Below are positions 1-6,961 of a stretch of 9,900 nt of DNA, piece after piece. Both the position numbers and the translations under genes were made by a program. Position 1 is the first letter of the stretch. Each line of letters opens with the position of its first letter. Source of the DNA: an uncultured Fretibacterium sp. (GTDB lineage: Bacteria; Synergistota; Synergistia; Synergistales; Aminobacteriaceae); contig CALCEM010000038.1 in NCBI GenBank assembly GCA_937900285.1, positions 1 to 9,900 of the forward strand. Reading direction: 5' to 3'. The notes under the pieces were generated by a model. It was not told the DNA's origin, did no database searches, and saw only the letters and a list, made by a program, of their open reading frames with translations.

Positions 1-2
1 GC

Positions 3-1148
3 GCAGACAGAAAAATTTCAGGACGCGGGAAAATGGCAGTGCTTCCCGGATTCGTGAACGCTCATACACATGCGGCGATGATTTTATTACGAGGTTTAGG
101 CGAGGAAGCTCCTTTAATGGAATGGCTTCAAAATAAAATTTGGCCTGTTGAAAATAAATTAACGCCAGAATATATTTATTGGGGGACGTTATCGGCAATT
201 TTGGAAATGCTTGCGACTGGTACGACATGTTTTGCTGACATGTATTTTGAAATGGATCAAGTTGCCGAAGCTGTTTTAAATACCGGGATGCGTGCTGCAT
301 TATGTCGTGGAATTACGCAAGGTGAACCCGGAAAAATTGAAAAATCTCTTGAAAATAATTTGGAGCTTGCAAAAAAATATCATGGCCGAGAAGGTTTATT
401 AACTGTACAGCTTGGGCCTCATGCGCCTTACACTGTTCCGGTTGAGAGCATGAAATTAATAAGCGAAGCAGCAAAAAATAACGGGTTGGGCGTACATTTT
501 CATTTTATGGAGACAGAAGGCGAAAAAAATTCGATTGCTGATCAAAAAAATTATTTATTTGAGACTGGATTAATTGATGTTCCGCATTTAACGTTAGCTC
601 ATTCGGTGTATATTGATCCGGAAATAAATTTAAATTTTGAAAATATTTCTCTTGTTCATTGTCCCGGAAGTAATTTAAAACTTGGAAGCGGAGTAATGCC
701 GTTAAATTCTTGGCTTGAACGTGGCGTGAGTGTCGCGCTTGGAACTGATGGTGCTTCGAGCAACAATAAATTAGATATTTGGGACGAAATGAGATTAACA
801 GCATTAATTCACAAGGGCGTGAATAAAAATCCCGTAATAGTTTCTGCGTTAGATGTTTTGAGGATGGCGACATATGAAGGAGCAAAAGCTTTTGGATTTT
901 CGCAAAAAGGAATGTTGCGCGAGGGATGGGTTGCGGATTTAATTTTAATTGATCTGGACAAACCGCATTACATAGGCTTCAACGATGAAAATTTAGCGAC
1001 ATATATAATTTATGCTGGGAGTTCTGGGGATATTTTAGGAACGATGATAAATGGACGCTGGATATATTTACGTGGGGAATATCCGACATTAGATCGAGAT
1101 GAAATAATTTTAAAAGCTAGAGAAGCGCGCGAGGCCATCACGAAATAA
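3..1148 (+). CDS. mtaD: 5-methylthioadenosine/S-adenosylhomocysteine deaminase family amidohydrolase (5' end cut by window)
   Basis: Metal-dependent amidohydrolase of the MTA/SAH deaminase and TrzN/AtzA-like group, predicted to deaminate adenosine-type thioethers in the cytosol for nucleoside and methionine salvage. An ATG lies at 33, but the frame is open to the window edge and the residues before it (SGRGKM) match the usual run-up to the first metal motif, so the true start is upstream and roughly the first 50-60 residues are missing. Numbering from the Met at 33, the metal motif NAHTH is at 9-13, GPHAPYT at 128-134, HFHFMETEGE at 155-164 (metal His157 and likely catalytic Glu160), a further His at 190, and LGTDGASSNN at 236-245 with the metal Asp239. 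All expected ligands are present and the stop is TAA. The exact substrate is not fixed by sequence: guanine, cytosine or s-triazine-like deaminases share this fold, but the motif spelling favours MTA/SAH deaminase. Confidence 0.85.
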   Translation, partial: ADRKISGRGKMAVLPGFVNAHTHAAMILLRGLGEEAPLMEWLQNKIWPVENKLTPEYIYWGTLSAILEMLATGTTCFADMYFEMDQVAEAVLNTGMRAALCRGITQGEPGKIEKSLENNLELAKKYHGREGLLTVQLGPHAPYTVPVESMKLISEAAKNNGLGVHFHFMETEGEKNSIADQKNYLFETGLIDVPHLTLAHSVYIDPEINLNFENISLVHCPGSNLKLGSGVMPLNSWLERGVSVALGTDGASSNNKLDIWDEMRLTALIHKGVNKNPVIVSALDVLRMATYEGAKAFGFSQKGMLREGWVADLILIDLDKPHYIGFNDENLATYIIYAGSSGDILGTMINGRWIYLRGEYPTLDRDEIILKAREAREAITK

Positions 1149-1219
1149 AATTAAAATTAGAATAAATAAATAAATTGCTATAAAAATTTAATAGTGATAA
1201 TATTCAAAAAGTTTAAAAC

Positions 1220-1266
1220 GCGATTCCGTTGATGAAAAAAATAAAATTAGCGGAGTCGTATTTTTT
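1220..1266 (+). terminator. Rho-independent terminator between mtaD and cstA
   Basis: Bases 1220-1230 pair with 1249-1259 in an unbroken 11-bp stem with three G-U wobbles and an A-rich 18-nt loop. TA plus six T follow at 1261-1266. It lies about 70 nt after the mtaD stop and is best read as that gene's terminator. It falls inside the upstream extension of the cstA reading frame, which argues against a cstA start at 1229 or 1232. An attenuator in a cstA leader is an alternative, but I found no competing fold formed before the hairpin. Confidence 0.65.
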
Positions 1267-1321
1267 AGCTGTAACGTGGAATGAAAAAAAATTTTTTAAA
1301 GGAAGTGCAGATAAAAATATT

Positions 1322-2995
1322 ATGAACGGCTTAATATTAGTCGGGATTGCTATAGCTGTATTAATTTTTGCATATCTTACGTACGGTCAATTTTTAGCGA
1401 GGACGTGGGGAATTGATCCGAATGCAGAAACTCCGGCGAAAAAATTTGAGGATGGTCAAGATTTTAGTCCGGCTTCGAGGTTTACGGTATTTTCGCATCA
1501 ATTTAATTCAATCACTGGAGCAGGTCCGGTAACAGGTCCGATAATTGCGGCGATGTTTGGATGGTTGCCTGCGTTTTTATGGCTATTGATTGGCGGAGTA
1601 TTTTTCGGAGCGGTTCAAGATTTTACGGCTTTATATGCTTCAGTGAAGAATGAAGGCAAATCGATGGGGTTAATAATTGAAAAATATATTGGCAGGACAG
1701 GACGAAAATTATTTTTATTATTCTGCTGGTTATTTACGCTTTTGGTTATAGCTGCGTTTGCTGATATTTTGGCGAACACCTTTAACGGTTTCAAAGCTGA
1801 CGGATCAAATAATACACCAGGAGCTGCGGCTGCATCAATTTCGATGATATATATATTTGTGGCGATAATATTCGGATTATTTATAAAATTTTTGAATCCC
1901 AACGAAATATTTAAATTTATAATTGGTGTAATTTTAGTTGTTGGGATGTTATACGTTGGAATAAACAATCCTTTATATTATGATGCGAATATCTGGCGTT
2001 ATGTAGTATTTGGATATTGTTTTATAGCTTCGGTGTTGCCGATGTGGTTTTTGAAGCATCCGCGAGATTATTTGAGTGTATTTTTATTACTTGGGATGAT
2101 TTTCGGAGGAGCAGCGGGGATCATAATAGCAAACCCTGCGCTTGAGATGCCGATGTTTGTAGGATTTAATGTTAAAGGTCAGCCGTTATTTCCGATATTA
2201 TTTATAACGATAGCATGCGGAGCTGTTTCGGGTTTTCATAGTTTAGTTTCGTCTGGTACATCATCAAAATCAATTTCAAACGAGCGCGATATTTTGCCGG
2301 TGGGATACGGAGCGATGTTAATTGAAGTTTTACTCGGAGTGGTATCGCTTGTAATAGCGTGTTCAGCAGCTTCGGGCGGAGGACTTCCGAAGGGTACGCC
2401 GTTCCAAATTTTTGGCAATGCAGTGGGAAATTTTTTCACGATGTTTGGACTGCCTAAAGATGTAGCGGTATGTGTAATAACGATGTGTGTTTCAGCTTTA
2501 GCGATGACTACAATTGATTCAGTTGCGCGAATTGGGAGGATGTCATTGCAGGAATTTTTTGCGCCGTCGGAAAATAAAGAAATGAGTGCGTTAGGGAAAT
2601 TAATTTCAAATAATTATGTAGCGACGATATTAACTTTAATGTTTGCGTATGCGTTATGTTTAGCAGGATATGCGAGCATATGGCCATTATTTGGTGCGGC
2701 GAATCAATTATTATCGGCGTTAGTATTAACATCGTTAGCGGTATTTTTGAGAGTGACAGGGCGTAAGGGTTGGATGTTATATATACCAATGATATTTATG
2801 TTTATAGTGACGATGTCTGCGCTTGGAATAAGTGTATATAATATTTTTGTAAAATTGTTGGCAGGGAATTTTATATTTATGGTTGACGGTCTGCAATTAA
2901 TTTTAGCAATAGCGTTAATGGTTTTAGCTGTAATAGTTGTAGTGCATTGCTGGGAAAGATTATTAGGAAATAAAAAAGAAGTAGCAGTGGCATAA
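1322..2995 (+). CDS. cstA: CstA/BtsT-family peptide or pyruvate transporter
   Basis: Polytopic inner-membrane carrier of the carbon-starvation CstA family. Studied members import pyruvate or peptides with protons. From the ATG at 1322 it has 557 residues. Family hallmarks are GAGPVTGP (66-73), the following FGWLPAFLWLLIGGVFFGA segment, CGAVSGFHSLVSSGTSSK (299-316), DILPVGYG (323-330), TTIDSVARIGR (396-406) and WPLFGAANQLLSAL (454-467), with many hydrophobic helices. It is shorter than the E. coli paralogues (about 700 residues), like other compact versions from anaerobes. The frame stays open to a TTG at 1229 and an ATG at 1232. I prefer 1322 because the family normally starts at MNGL-like sequence directly before the first helix, the extra 31 residues are charged and atypical, and a terminator hairpin occupies 1220-1266. 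A GGAAG at 1301-1305 is a possible but distant ribosome site. The gene is closed by a strong terminator, so it is probably monocistronic. The substrate cannot be told from sequence. Confidence 0.92.
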   Translation: MNGLILVGIAIAVLIFAYLTYGQFLARTWGIDPNAETPAKKFEDGQDFSPASRFTVFSHQFNSITGAGPVTGPIIAAMFGWLPAFLWLLIGGVFFGAVQDFTALYASVKNEGKSMGLIIEKYIGRTGRKLFLLFCWLFTLLVIAAFADILANTFNGFKADGSNNTPGAAAASISMIYIFVAIIFGLFIKFLNPNEIFKFIIGVILVVGMLYVGINNPLYYDANIWRYVVFGYCFIASVLPMWFLKHPRDYLSVFLLLGMIFGGAAGIIIANPALEMPMFVGFNVKGQPLFPILFITIACGAVSGFHSLVSSGTSSKSISNERDILPVGYGAMLIEVLLGVVSLVIACSAASGGGLPKGTPFQIFGNAVGNFFTMFGLPKDVAVCVITMCVSALAMTTIDSVARIGRMSLQEFFAPSENKEMSALGKLISNNYVATILTLMFAYALCLAGYASIWPLFGAANQLLSALVLTSLAVFLRVTGRKGWMLYIPMIFMFIVTMSALGISVYNIFVKLLAGNFIFMVDGLQLILAIALMVLAVIVVVHCWERLLGNKKEVAVA

Positions 2996-3019
2996 ATTTA
3001 AAATTAATTTAAATTAAAT

Positions 3020-3068
3020 AAACTCTCCGGGATAAATAAAAATATTAAAATTCTGGGGAGTTTTTTTT
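3020..3068 (+). terminator. Rho-independent terminator of cstA
   Basis: Bases 3020-3030 pair with 3053-3063 in an 11-bp stem with two G-U wobbles around a 22-nt AT-rich loop. Eight T follow at 3061-3068. The hairpin starts 24 nt after the cstA stop and separates that gene from the downstream pilus-motor unit. Confidence 0.85.
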
Positions 3069-3074
3069 ATTTTA

Positions 3075-3086
3075 TGCTAGTATAAA
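3075..3086 (+). promoter_or_regulatory. Candidate -10 region for the EpsG-pilB-pilT unit
   Basis: TGCTAGTATAAA sits just after the cstA terminator and about 28 nt before the EpsG-family start. It can be read as an extended -10 (TGC plus TAGTAT) or as TATAAA at 3081-3086. No good -35 box is visible, because that space is taken by the terminator hairpin. Position is the main support: a promoter is needed in this 45-base gap, but such matches arise easily in AT-rich DNA. Confidence 0.3.
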
Positions 3087-3096
3087 AAAAATTTTT

Positions 3097-3104
3097 AAGG
3101 GTGG
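3097..3104 (+). promoter_or_regulatory. Ribosome binding site of the EpsG-family gene
   Basis: AAGGGTGG ends 9 nt before the ATG at 3114 but only 3 nt before the alternative TTG at 3108. The spacing therefore selects the ATG. Confidence 0.55.
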
Positions 3105-3113
3105 CCATTGTTT

Positions 3114-4268
3114 ATGCTCTCTAAAATATTATCTGAATCGATGTTTATATACATGAGTGTGTTTATTATTTCGATATTTTTTACATATTTAGCGGAACAA
3201 TCTAAAAATAAAGCAGGAGTAATATTATTTTCTGCGATAAGTATTTTAATTCCAGTGATACTTGCAGGATTGAGGGCGTGGAGTGTCGGTGTTGATGTTA
3301 GTGTGTATGTAATTCCGACGGTAAGATTTTCTTTAAGATCTGCAAACTACGTAGAATTTTTTGAAAATTGGTGGGGTATTCGTGAGTTTAGTTCTTGGGG
3401 CGTGATGTATTTTGGTGCAAAATATTTGGGTGGACTTAACGGATCATTTTTTATGATTGCGCTAATTATCCAGATATGCGTATACATCGGAGCGTACAGG
3501 CACAGAAAATTAATACCTATGCATAGAATTATGATTTGTTTTTTTGTGTTGTTCTACCTAAATAGCTTTAGTGAAGTTAGACAAAATATGGCTACATCAA
3601 TTGTCTTTATGGGGATTAATAATCTTGAAGAGGGAAATTATAAAAAATTTATGATATACGCAATAATTGCATCAACTTTTCACGGCTCTGCTTTCATTTT
3701 ATCAGTACTTTTAATTGTGTTACATTTTCTGACATCCTCAAAATTTTCAGAGGAATATAAGCCATTATCGAAGTTGGCACTATTTATGCTCGTCTTATCA
3801 ATGCTTATGGTTAGGACAGTAGTAACGGCGTTTATAAATTATTTGCCCGATCGTGCTCATTATTTGTTATCTGATCTTCAACAAGGCGAAAAGGCTATGG
3901 TAATTCTCATGTCTCTTATATTCATGATGATGATAATATTTCCAAATAGAATTAAACACTTAATGAAGGCATATAAATTTCATAAGACAAATTTTTTTGT
4001 ATGTTTAATATATTTATCAGTTCTGCAATTATATAACAGAATGATGATGTATTCAAAATATGTATTTATGATATTGCTGGCAAGTTCTACGGAGTTTGTG
4101 AGGGAAAGAAATTTAAAGGGACTCATAAAATTTTTTATGTGCATTGTATTTTTGCTTTACTGGATACAACAAAATGTCACATATTGGGGGCGAGATATAA
4201 GCAATTTGCCAAGACAGCTTTTTACGTATCCATATATTTCAATGTTCGAGCGTCCTTGGAACGGCTAA
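3114..4268 (+). CDS. EpsG-family membrane protein, probable polysaccharide polymerase
   Basis: Integral membrane protein of 384 residues matching the EpsG family, Wzy-like proteins thought to polymerise exopolysaccharide or O-antigen repeat units on the outer face of the cytoplasmic membrane. It has about ten hydrophobic stretches, for example near 11-27, 35-53, 138-150, 181-205, 221-240, 262-276 and 336-350. Family signatures are GLRAWSVGVDVSVY (52-65), which corresponds to the GxR...GxD..xY motif, EVRQNMA (154-160) before a helix, and an FH pair at 189-190 in IASTFHGSAF. The ATG at 3114 is preferred over the TTG at 3108 because of ribosome-site spacing. The gene ends 13 nt before pilB with no terminator between, so it is probably co-transcribed with the pilus motors. 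No glycosyltransferase or flippase gene lies in the window. The glycan it acts on is unknown, and a link to pilus glycosylation or to a surface polysaccharide is inference. Confidence 0.8.
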   Translation: MLSKILSESMFIYMSVFIISIFFTYLAEQSKNKAGVILFSAISILIPVILAGLRAWSVGVDVSVYVIPTVRFSLRSANYVEFFENWWGIREFSSWGVMYFGAKYLGGLNGSFFMIALIIQICVYIGAYRHRKLIPMHRIMICFFVLFYLNSFSEVRQNMATSIVFMGINNLEEGNYKKFMIYAIIASTFHGSAFILSVLLIVLHFLTSSKFSEEYKPLSKLALFMLVLSMLMVRTVVTAFINYLPDRAHYLLSDLQQGEKAMVILMSLIFMMMIIFPNRIKHLMKAYKFHKTNFFVCLIYLSVLQLYNRMMMYSKYVFMILLASSTEFVRERNLKGLIKFFMCIVFLLYWIQQNVTYWGRDISNLPRQLFTYPYISMFERPWNG

Positions 4269-4281
4269 AAAATTTTTGAAA

Positions 4282-5913
4282 ATGCATAAAAGACTCGGCG
4301 AAATTTTAATATCTCATGGCATCATAAATAATTCTCAATTGGAAAACGCTCTTGATGTTCAAAACGTTTCAAAATTTAATGAGCGTTTAGGACAAATTTT
4401 AATTTCAGCTGGAATTATTTCATATACTGAACTCGCTCAAGCTCTAGCCGAACAATTTAATATTAATTTTATAAAACTCGATAGACTCATTCCAGCTCCA
4501 GAAATAATTAAATTAATTCCTAAAAATATGGCGCAGCGTCTCGAAATTATTCCCGTTGAAATCGATAACGAAAATTTTTTACACGTTGCAGTTATCGACC
4601 CAGTAGATATTACTGTACAGGATGAAATAAAAAATTTTACAGGTTTAAATTTAAAAATTTCTGTAGCAGCTCAAGACGAATTATTAAACAGCATAGACCG
4701 GATTTATGATTTTGATAATAATATAAAAAATGCTGTCGCACGAAATTCCGGAGATAATTCAAATCCCGAAGAAGCTCCAATTATAAAATTAGTCGATGAT
4801 TTAATATCTCAAGCCGTCGCAGAAAATGCTTCTGATGTTCACGCTGAAATTTATTCTGATTTATCTCGTATTAGATTCAGAGTTGACGGCGTTTTGTATA
4901 CCGCTTTTGAATATCCCGTTTCAGTTCATCCGGCAATCGTTTCAAGAATTAAAATCATGAGCAAAATGGATATAGCAGAAAAACGAAAACCCCAAGACGG
5001 CAGAATTTTAACAACTGTAAATAATAAAAATATCGATCTCCGAATAAGCTCGCTCCCAGTTGCTAACGGCGAGAAAATAGTCATGAGAATTTTATATCAG
5101 GACGAAAAATTTGCAGAACTCGAAAGTTTAGGACTCGAACAACAAGAAATTAAAATTATTAACGAATTTTGCAATTTACCGCATGGAATTATTTTGATTA
5201 CTGGACCGACTGGTTCGGGAAAATCTACAACACTTTACGCCATGCTGAAAAAATTAAATAAGCCAGATACAAATATAATAACCGTTGAAGACCCCGTAGA
5301 ATTTCATATTAACGGAGTAAATCAAGTTCAGTTAAACGAAAAAGCCGGCGTAAATTTTGAAACAGCTTTACGGGCAATTTTAAGACAGGACCCGGATAAA
5401 ATTATGATCGGAGAAATTCGAGATTCAATTACAGCACAAATAGCCGTCAGATCTGCTTTAACTGGACATTTAGTTTTATCGACTCTGCACACAAATGATG
5501 CTCCGAGCGCAATCACTAGAATTATTGACATGAAAATCCCGCCGTTTTTAATTTCTGCTGCTTTAGTTGGTGTTATAGCTCAAAGATTAGTGCGCAAATT
5601 ATGCCCGAACTGCAGAAAAAAATATTTAATTGATGATGATACCTGTAATTTATTGGAAATTCCTCGCGGGTCATATGCTTTTAAACCTGAAGGCTGCTCA
5701 AAATGTCGAAACGGTTATAAAGGCAGGACAGCTATTTTTGAAATTATGCAGGTTAATAACGAATTGCGAAAATTTATTTTAAATGATCATGATACGGATT
5801 CTTTACGAAATATTGCAATAAAAAACGGAATGAATAATTTAAGAAGATCGGGAATTAATTTGGCTCTTAAGGGTGTTACATCATTGGAGGAAATTTTAAT
5901 TGCTACTGTTTAA
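4282..5913 (+). CDS. pilB: Type IV pilus extension ATPase PilB (GspE/PilB family) with MshEN c-di-GMP-binding domain
   Basis: Cytoplasmic hexameric AAA-like motor that powers type IV pilus assembly (or type II secretion, for GspE). From the ATG at 4282 it has 543 residues. The N-terminal MshEN domain shows two 24-residue RLGxxL...G...L...L..Q motifs (4-27 and 35-58). The motor core follows: Walker A GPTGSGKS (308-315), Asp box TVEDPVE (334-340), Walker B region DKIMIGEIRD (372-381) and His box GHLVLSTLHTND (395-406). A tetra-cysteine zinc site has Cys441, Cys444, Cys472 and Cys475. All catalytic residues are intact. A TTG at 4276 would add two residues. Neither start has a clear ribosome site, so coupling to the upstream EpsG gene is possible. 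The paired pilT gene makes pilus extension more likely than secretion. pilC and the pilin genes are not in the window. G and C are nearly equal on the coding strand here, unlike the genes to the left. Confidence 0.95.
   Translation: MHKRLGEILISHGIINNSQLENALDVQNVSKFNERLGQILISAGIISYTELAQALAEQFNINFIKLDRLIPAPEIIKLIPKNMAQRLEIIPVEIDNENFLHVAVIDPVDITVQDEIKNFTGLNLKISVAAQDELLNSIDRIYDFDNNIKNAVARNSGDNSNPEEAPIIKLVDDLISQAVAENASDVHAEIYSDLSRIRFRVDGVLYTAFEYPVSVHPAIVSRIKIMSKMDIAEKRKPQDGRILTTVNNKNIDLRISSLPVANGEKIVMRILYQDEKFAELESLGLEQQEIKIINEFCNLPHGIILITGPTGSGKSTTLYAMLKKLNKPDTNIITVEDPVEFHINGVNQVQLNEKAGVNFETALRAILRQDPDKIMIGEIRDSITAQIAVRSALTGHLVLSTLHTNDAPSAITRIIDMKIPPFLISAALVGVIAQRLVRKLCPNCRKKYLIDDDTCNLLEIPRGSYAFKPEGCSKCRNGYKGRTAIFEIMQVNNELRKFILNDHDTDSLRNIAIKNGMNNLRRSGINLALKGVTSLEEILIATV
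5886..5890 (+). promoter_or_regulatory. Ribosome binding site that fixes the pilT TTG start
   Basis: GGAGG lies inside the 3' end of pilB and ends exactly 9 nt before the TTG at 5900. No ATG lies nearby in the pilT frame, so this site decides the start and implies translation coupled to pilB. Confidence 0.85.
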
Positions 5914-6913
5914 TAAATTTTTTGATCAGGCCATTAATTTATATGCCAGCGACCTGCATTTAACAACGAAATATAAACCAGTGCTGCGGATTAACGGAGA
6001 ATTAAATTTCACTGAAAATAATATTATTAGTTCGAAGGATTTTAAAATTTTTTTGCAGGATTTATTAACGCCTGAACAAATGGAAAATTTTAAGAAAAAT
6101 GGGAATTTAGATTTTGCGTTTAATTATTTGGGAATGAGAGTGCGTGCAGCAATTTTTAACGATATTAACGGCTTGGGAGGTTCATTCAGATTTATCAGCT
6201 CAGAAATAAAAAATATTGATGAATTAGGACTGCCAAAATTTTTAAAATCAGCCGTCAAAAATCATCGCGGTTTAATTTTAATAACTGGTTCAACCGGGCA
6301 GGGAAAATCTACAAGCTTGGCCAGCTTAATCCAGGAAATTAATTTAACTCGTAAAGCTCATATTATTACGATTGAGGACCCTGTAGAATTTGTGTTTAAA
6401 TCCGAGAAATCTTTAATACATCAGCACGAATCATCAAATTTTTCAGCTGAAATAAAAAATATTTTGCGCCGTGATCCTGATGTTATCATGATTGGGGAAT
6501 TACGAGACCTGGACACAATTTCATCAGCTGTTACAGCCGCAGAAACCGGACATTTAATTTTAGCAACGTTGCATACTCAAGATGCTTCGCAGACGATCGA
6601 GAGAATTATTGATATATTTCCGGCACAACAACAAAATCAAATCAGGTTACAATTAGCATACTCGTTAATTTGCGTCTGTTCACAGCAATTGATTCCGCTT
6701 GATAATTTACCGGGCAGAACTTTAGCGACAGAAATTTTAATTAATAATCCAGCCGTAAGAAATTTAATCAGAGAAGGCAAAATATCCGGCTTAAAAAATT
6801 CCATGCAGACCGGCGCAAATTTTGGGATGCACACTTTTGAACAAGATTGTGAACGGCTAATTAATTTAGGTTTGATCTCTCAAGAAACAGCTTCAGAATA
6901 TTTAATGAAATAA
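5900..6913 (+). CDS. pilT: Type IV pilus retraction ATPase PilT
   Basis: Cytoplasmic hexameric ATPase that depolymerises type IV pili, giving twitching motility and DNA uptake. It has 337 residues, close to the usual 340-370, starts at TTG 5900 behind a perfect GGAGG and overlaps the pilB end by 14 nt. The N-terminal PAS-like domain starts with ASDLHL (16-21). The motor shows Walker A GSTGQGKS (130-137), Asp box TIEDPVEF (157-164), Walker B DVIMIGELRD (194-203) and His box AETGHLILATLHTQDA (214-229). The PilT-specific C-terminal signature AVRNLIREGK (285-294) and GMHTFEQ (309-315) are also present. Two oddities: Walker A has Ser and Gln where PilT normally has Pro and Ser, and the loop between Asp box and Walker B (QHESSNF, 175-181) is about four residues shorter than the usual QREVGxDTxSF. 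A PilU-like paralogue is a weaker alternative. A terminator follows directly, so pilT is the last gene of its unit. Confidence 0.95.
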   Translation: MLLFNKFFDQAINLYASDLHLTTKYKPVLRINGELNFTENNIISSKDFKIFLQDLLTPEQMENFKKNGNLDFAFNYLGMRVRAAIFNDINGLGGSFRFISSEIKNIDELGLPKFLKSAVKNHRGLILITGSTGQGKSTSLASLIQEINLTRKAHIITIEDPVEFVFKSEKSLIHQHESSNFSAEIKNILRRDPDVIMIGELRDLDTISSAVTAAETGHLILATLHTQDASQTIERIIDIFPAQQQNQIRLQLAYSLICVCSQQLIPLDNLPGRTLATEILINNPAVRNLIREGKISGLKNSMQTGANFGMHTFEQDCERLINLGLISQETASEYLMK

Positions 6914-6950
6914 TCCCCCTAAAATTCAGAGGGATCATTATTTTATTTTT
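6909..6950 (+). terminator. Rho-independent terminator between convergent pilT and hydA
   Basis: Bases 6909-6920 pair with 6928-6939 around a 7-nt loop, with a C-A and an A-C mismatch. The T-rich stretch TATTTTATTTTTATTTTTATT follows on the + strand. The stem begins at the pilT stop codon. The hairpin could also end hydA transcription from the other strand, though the T tract on that side is poorer (TTATTTCATT). Confidence 0.7.
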
Positions 6951-6961
6951 ATTTTTATTAT

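Noticed and set aside
33..35. ATG at 33 as the true start of the amidohydrolase.
   Set aside because: The frame is open upstream to the window edge and encodes family-like residues just before the metal motif, so the gene begins outside the window.
505..885. Minus-strand open frame of 126 codons inside mtaD.
   Set aside because: It lies wholly within a well-conserved gene, has no recognisable motifs or ribosome site, and arises from the codon pattern of the true frame.
1175..1201. Possible sigma70-type promoter (TTGCTA, 15-nt spacer, GATAAT) after mtaD.
   Set aside because: The spacer is short and the region is almost pure A/T, where such matches are expected by chance. Transcription from it would meet the terminator hairpin at 1220-1266 within a few bases.
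1229..1321. Extra 31 N-terminal residues of CstA from TTG 1229 or ATG 1232.
   Set aside because: The residues are charged and unlike the family N-terminus, no ribosome site precedes them, and the region is occupied by a terminator hairpin.
4269..4281. Possible terminator or promoter in the A/T-rich gap between the EpsG gene and pilB.
   Set aside because: The 13-base gap has only an A run next to a T run, with no stem able to act as a terminator.
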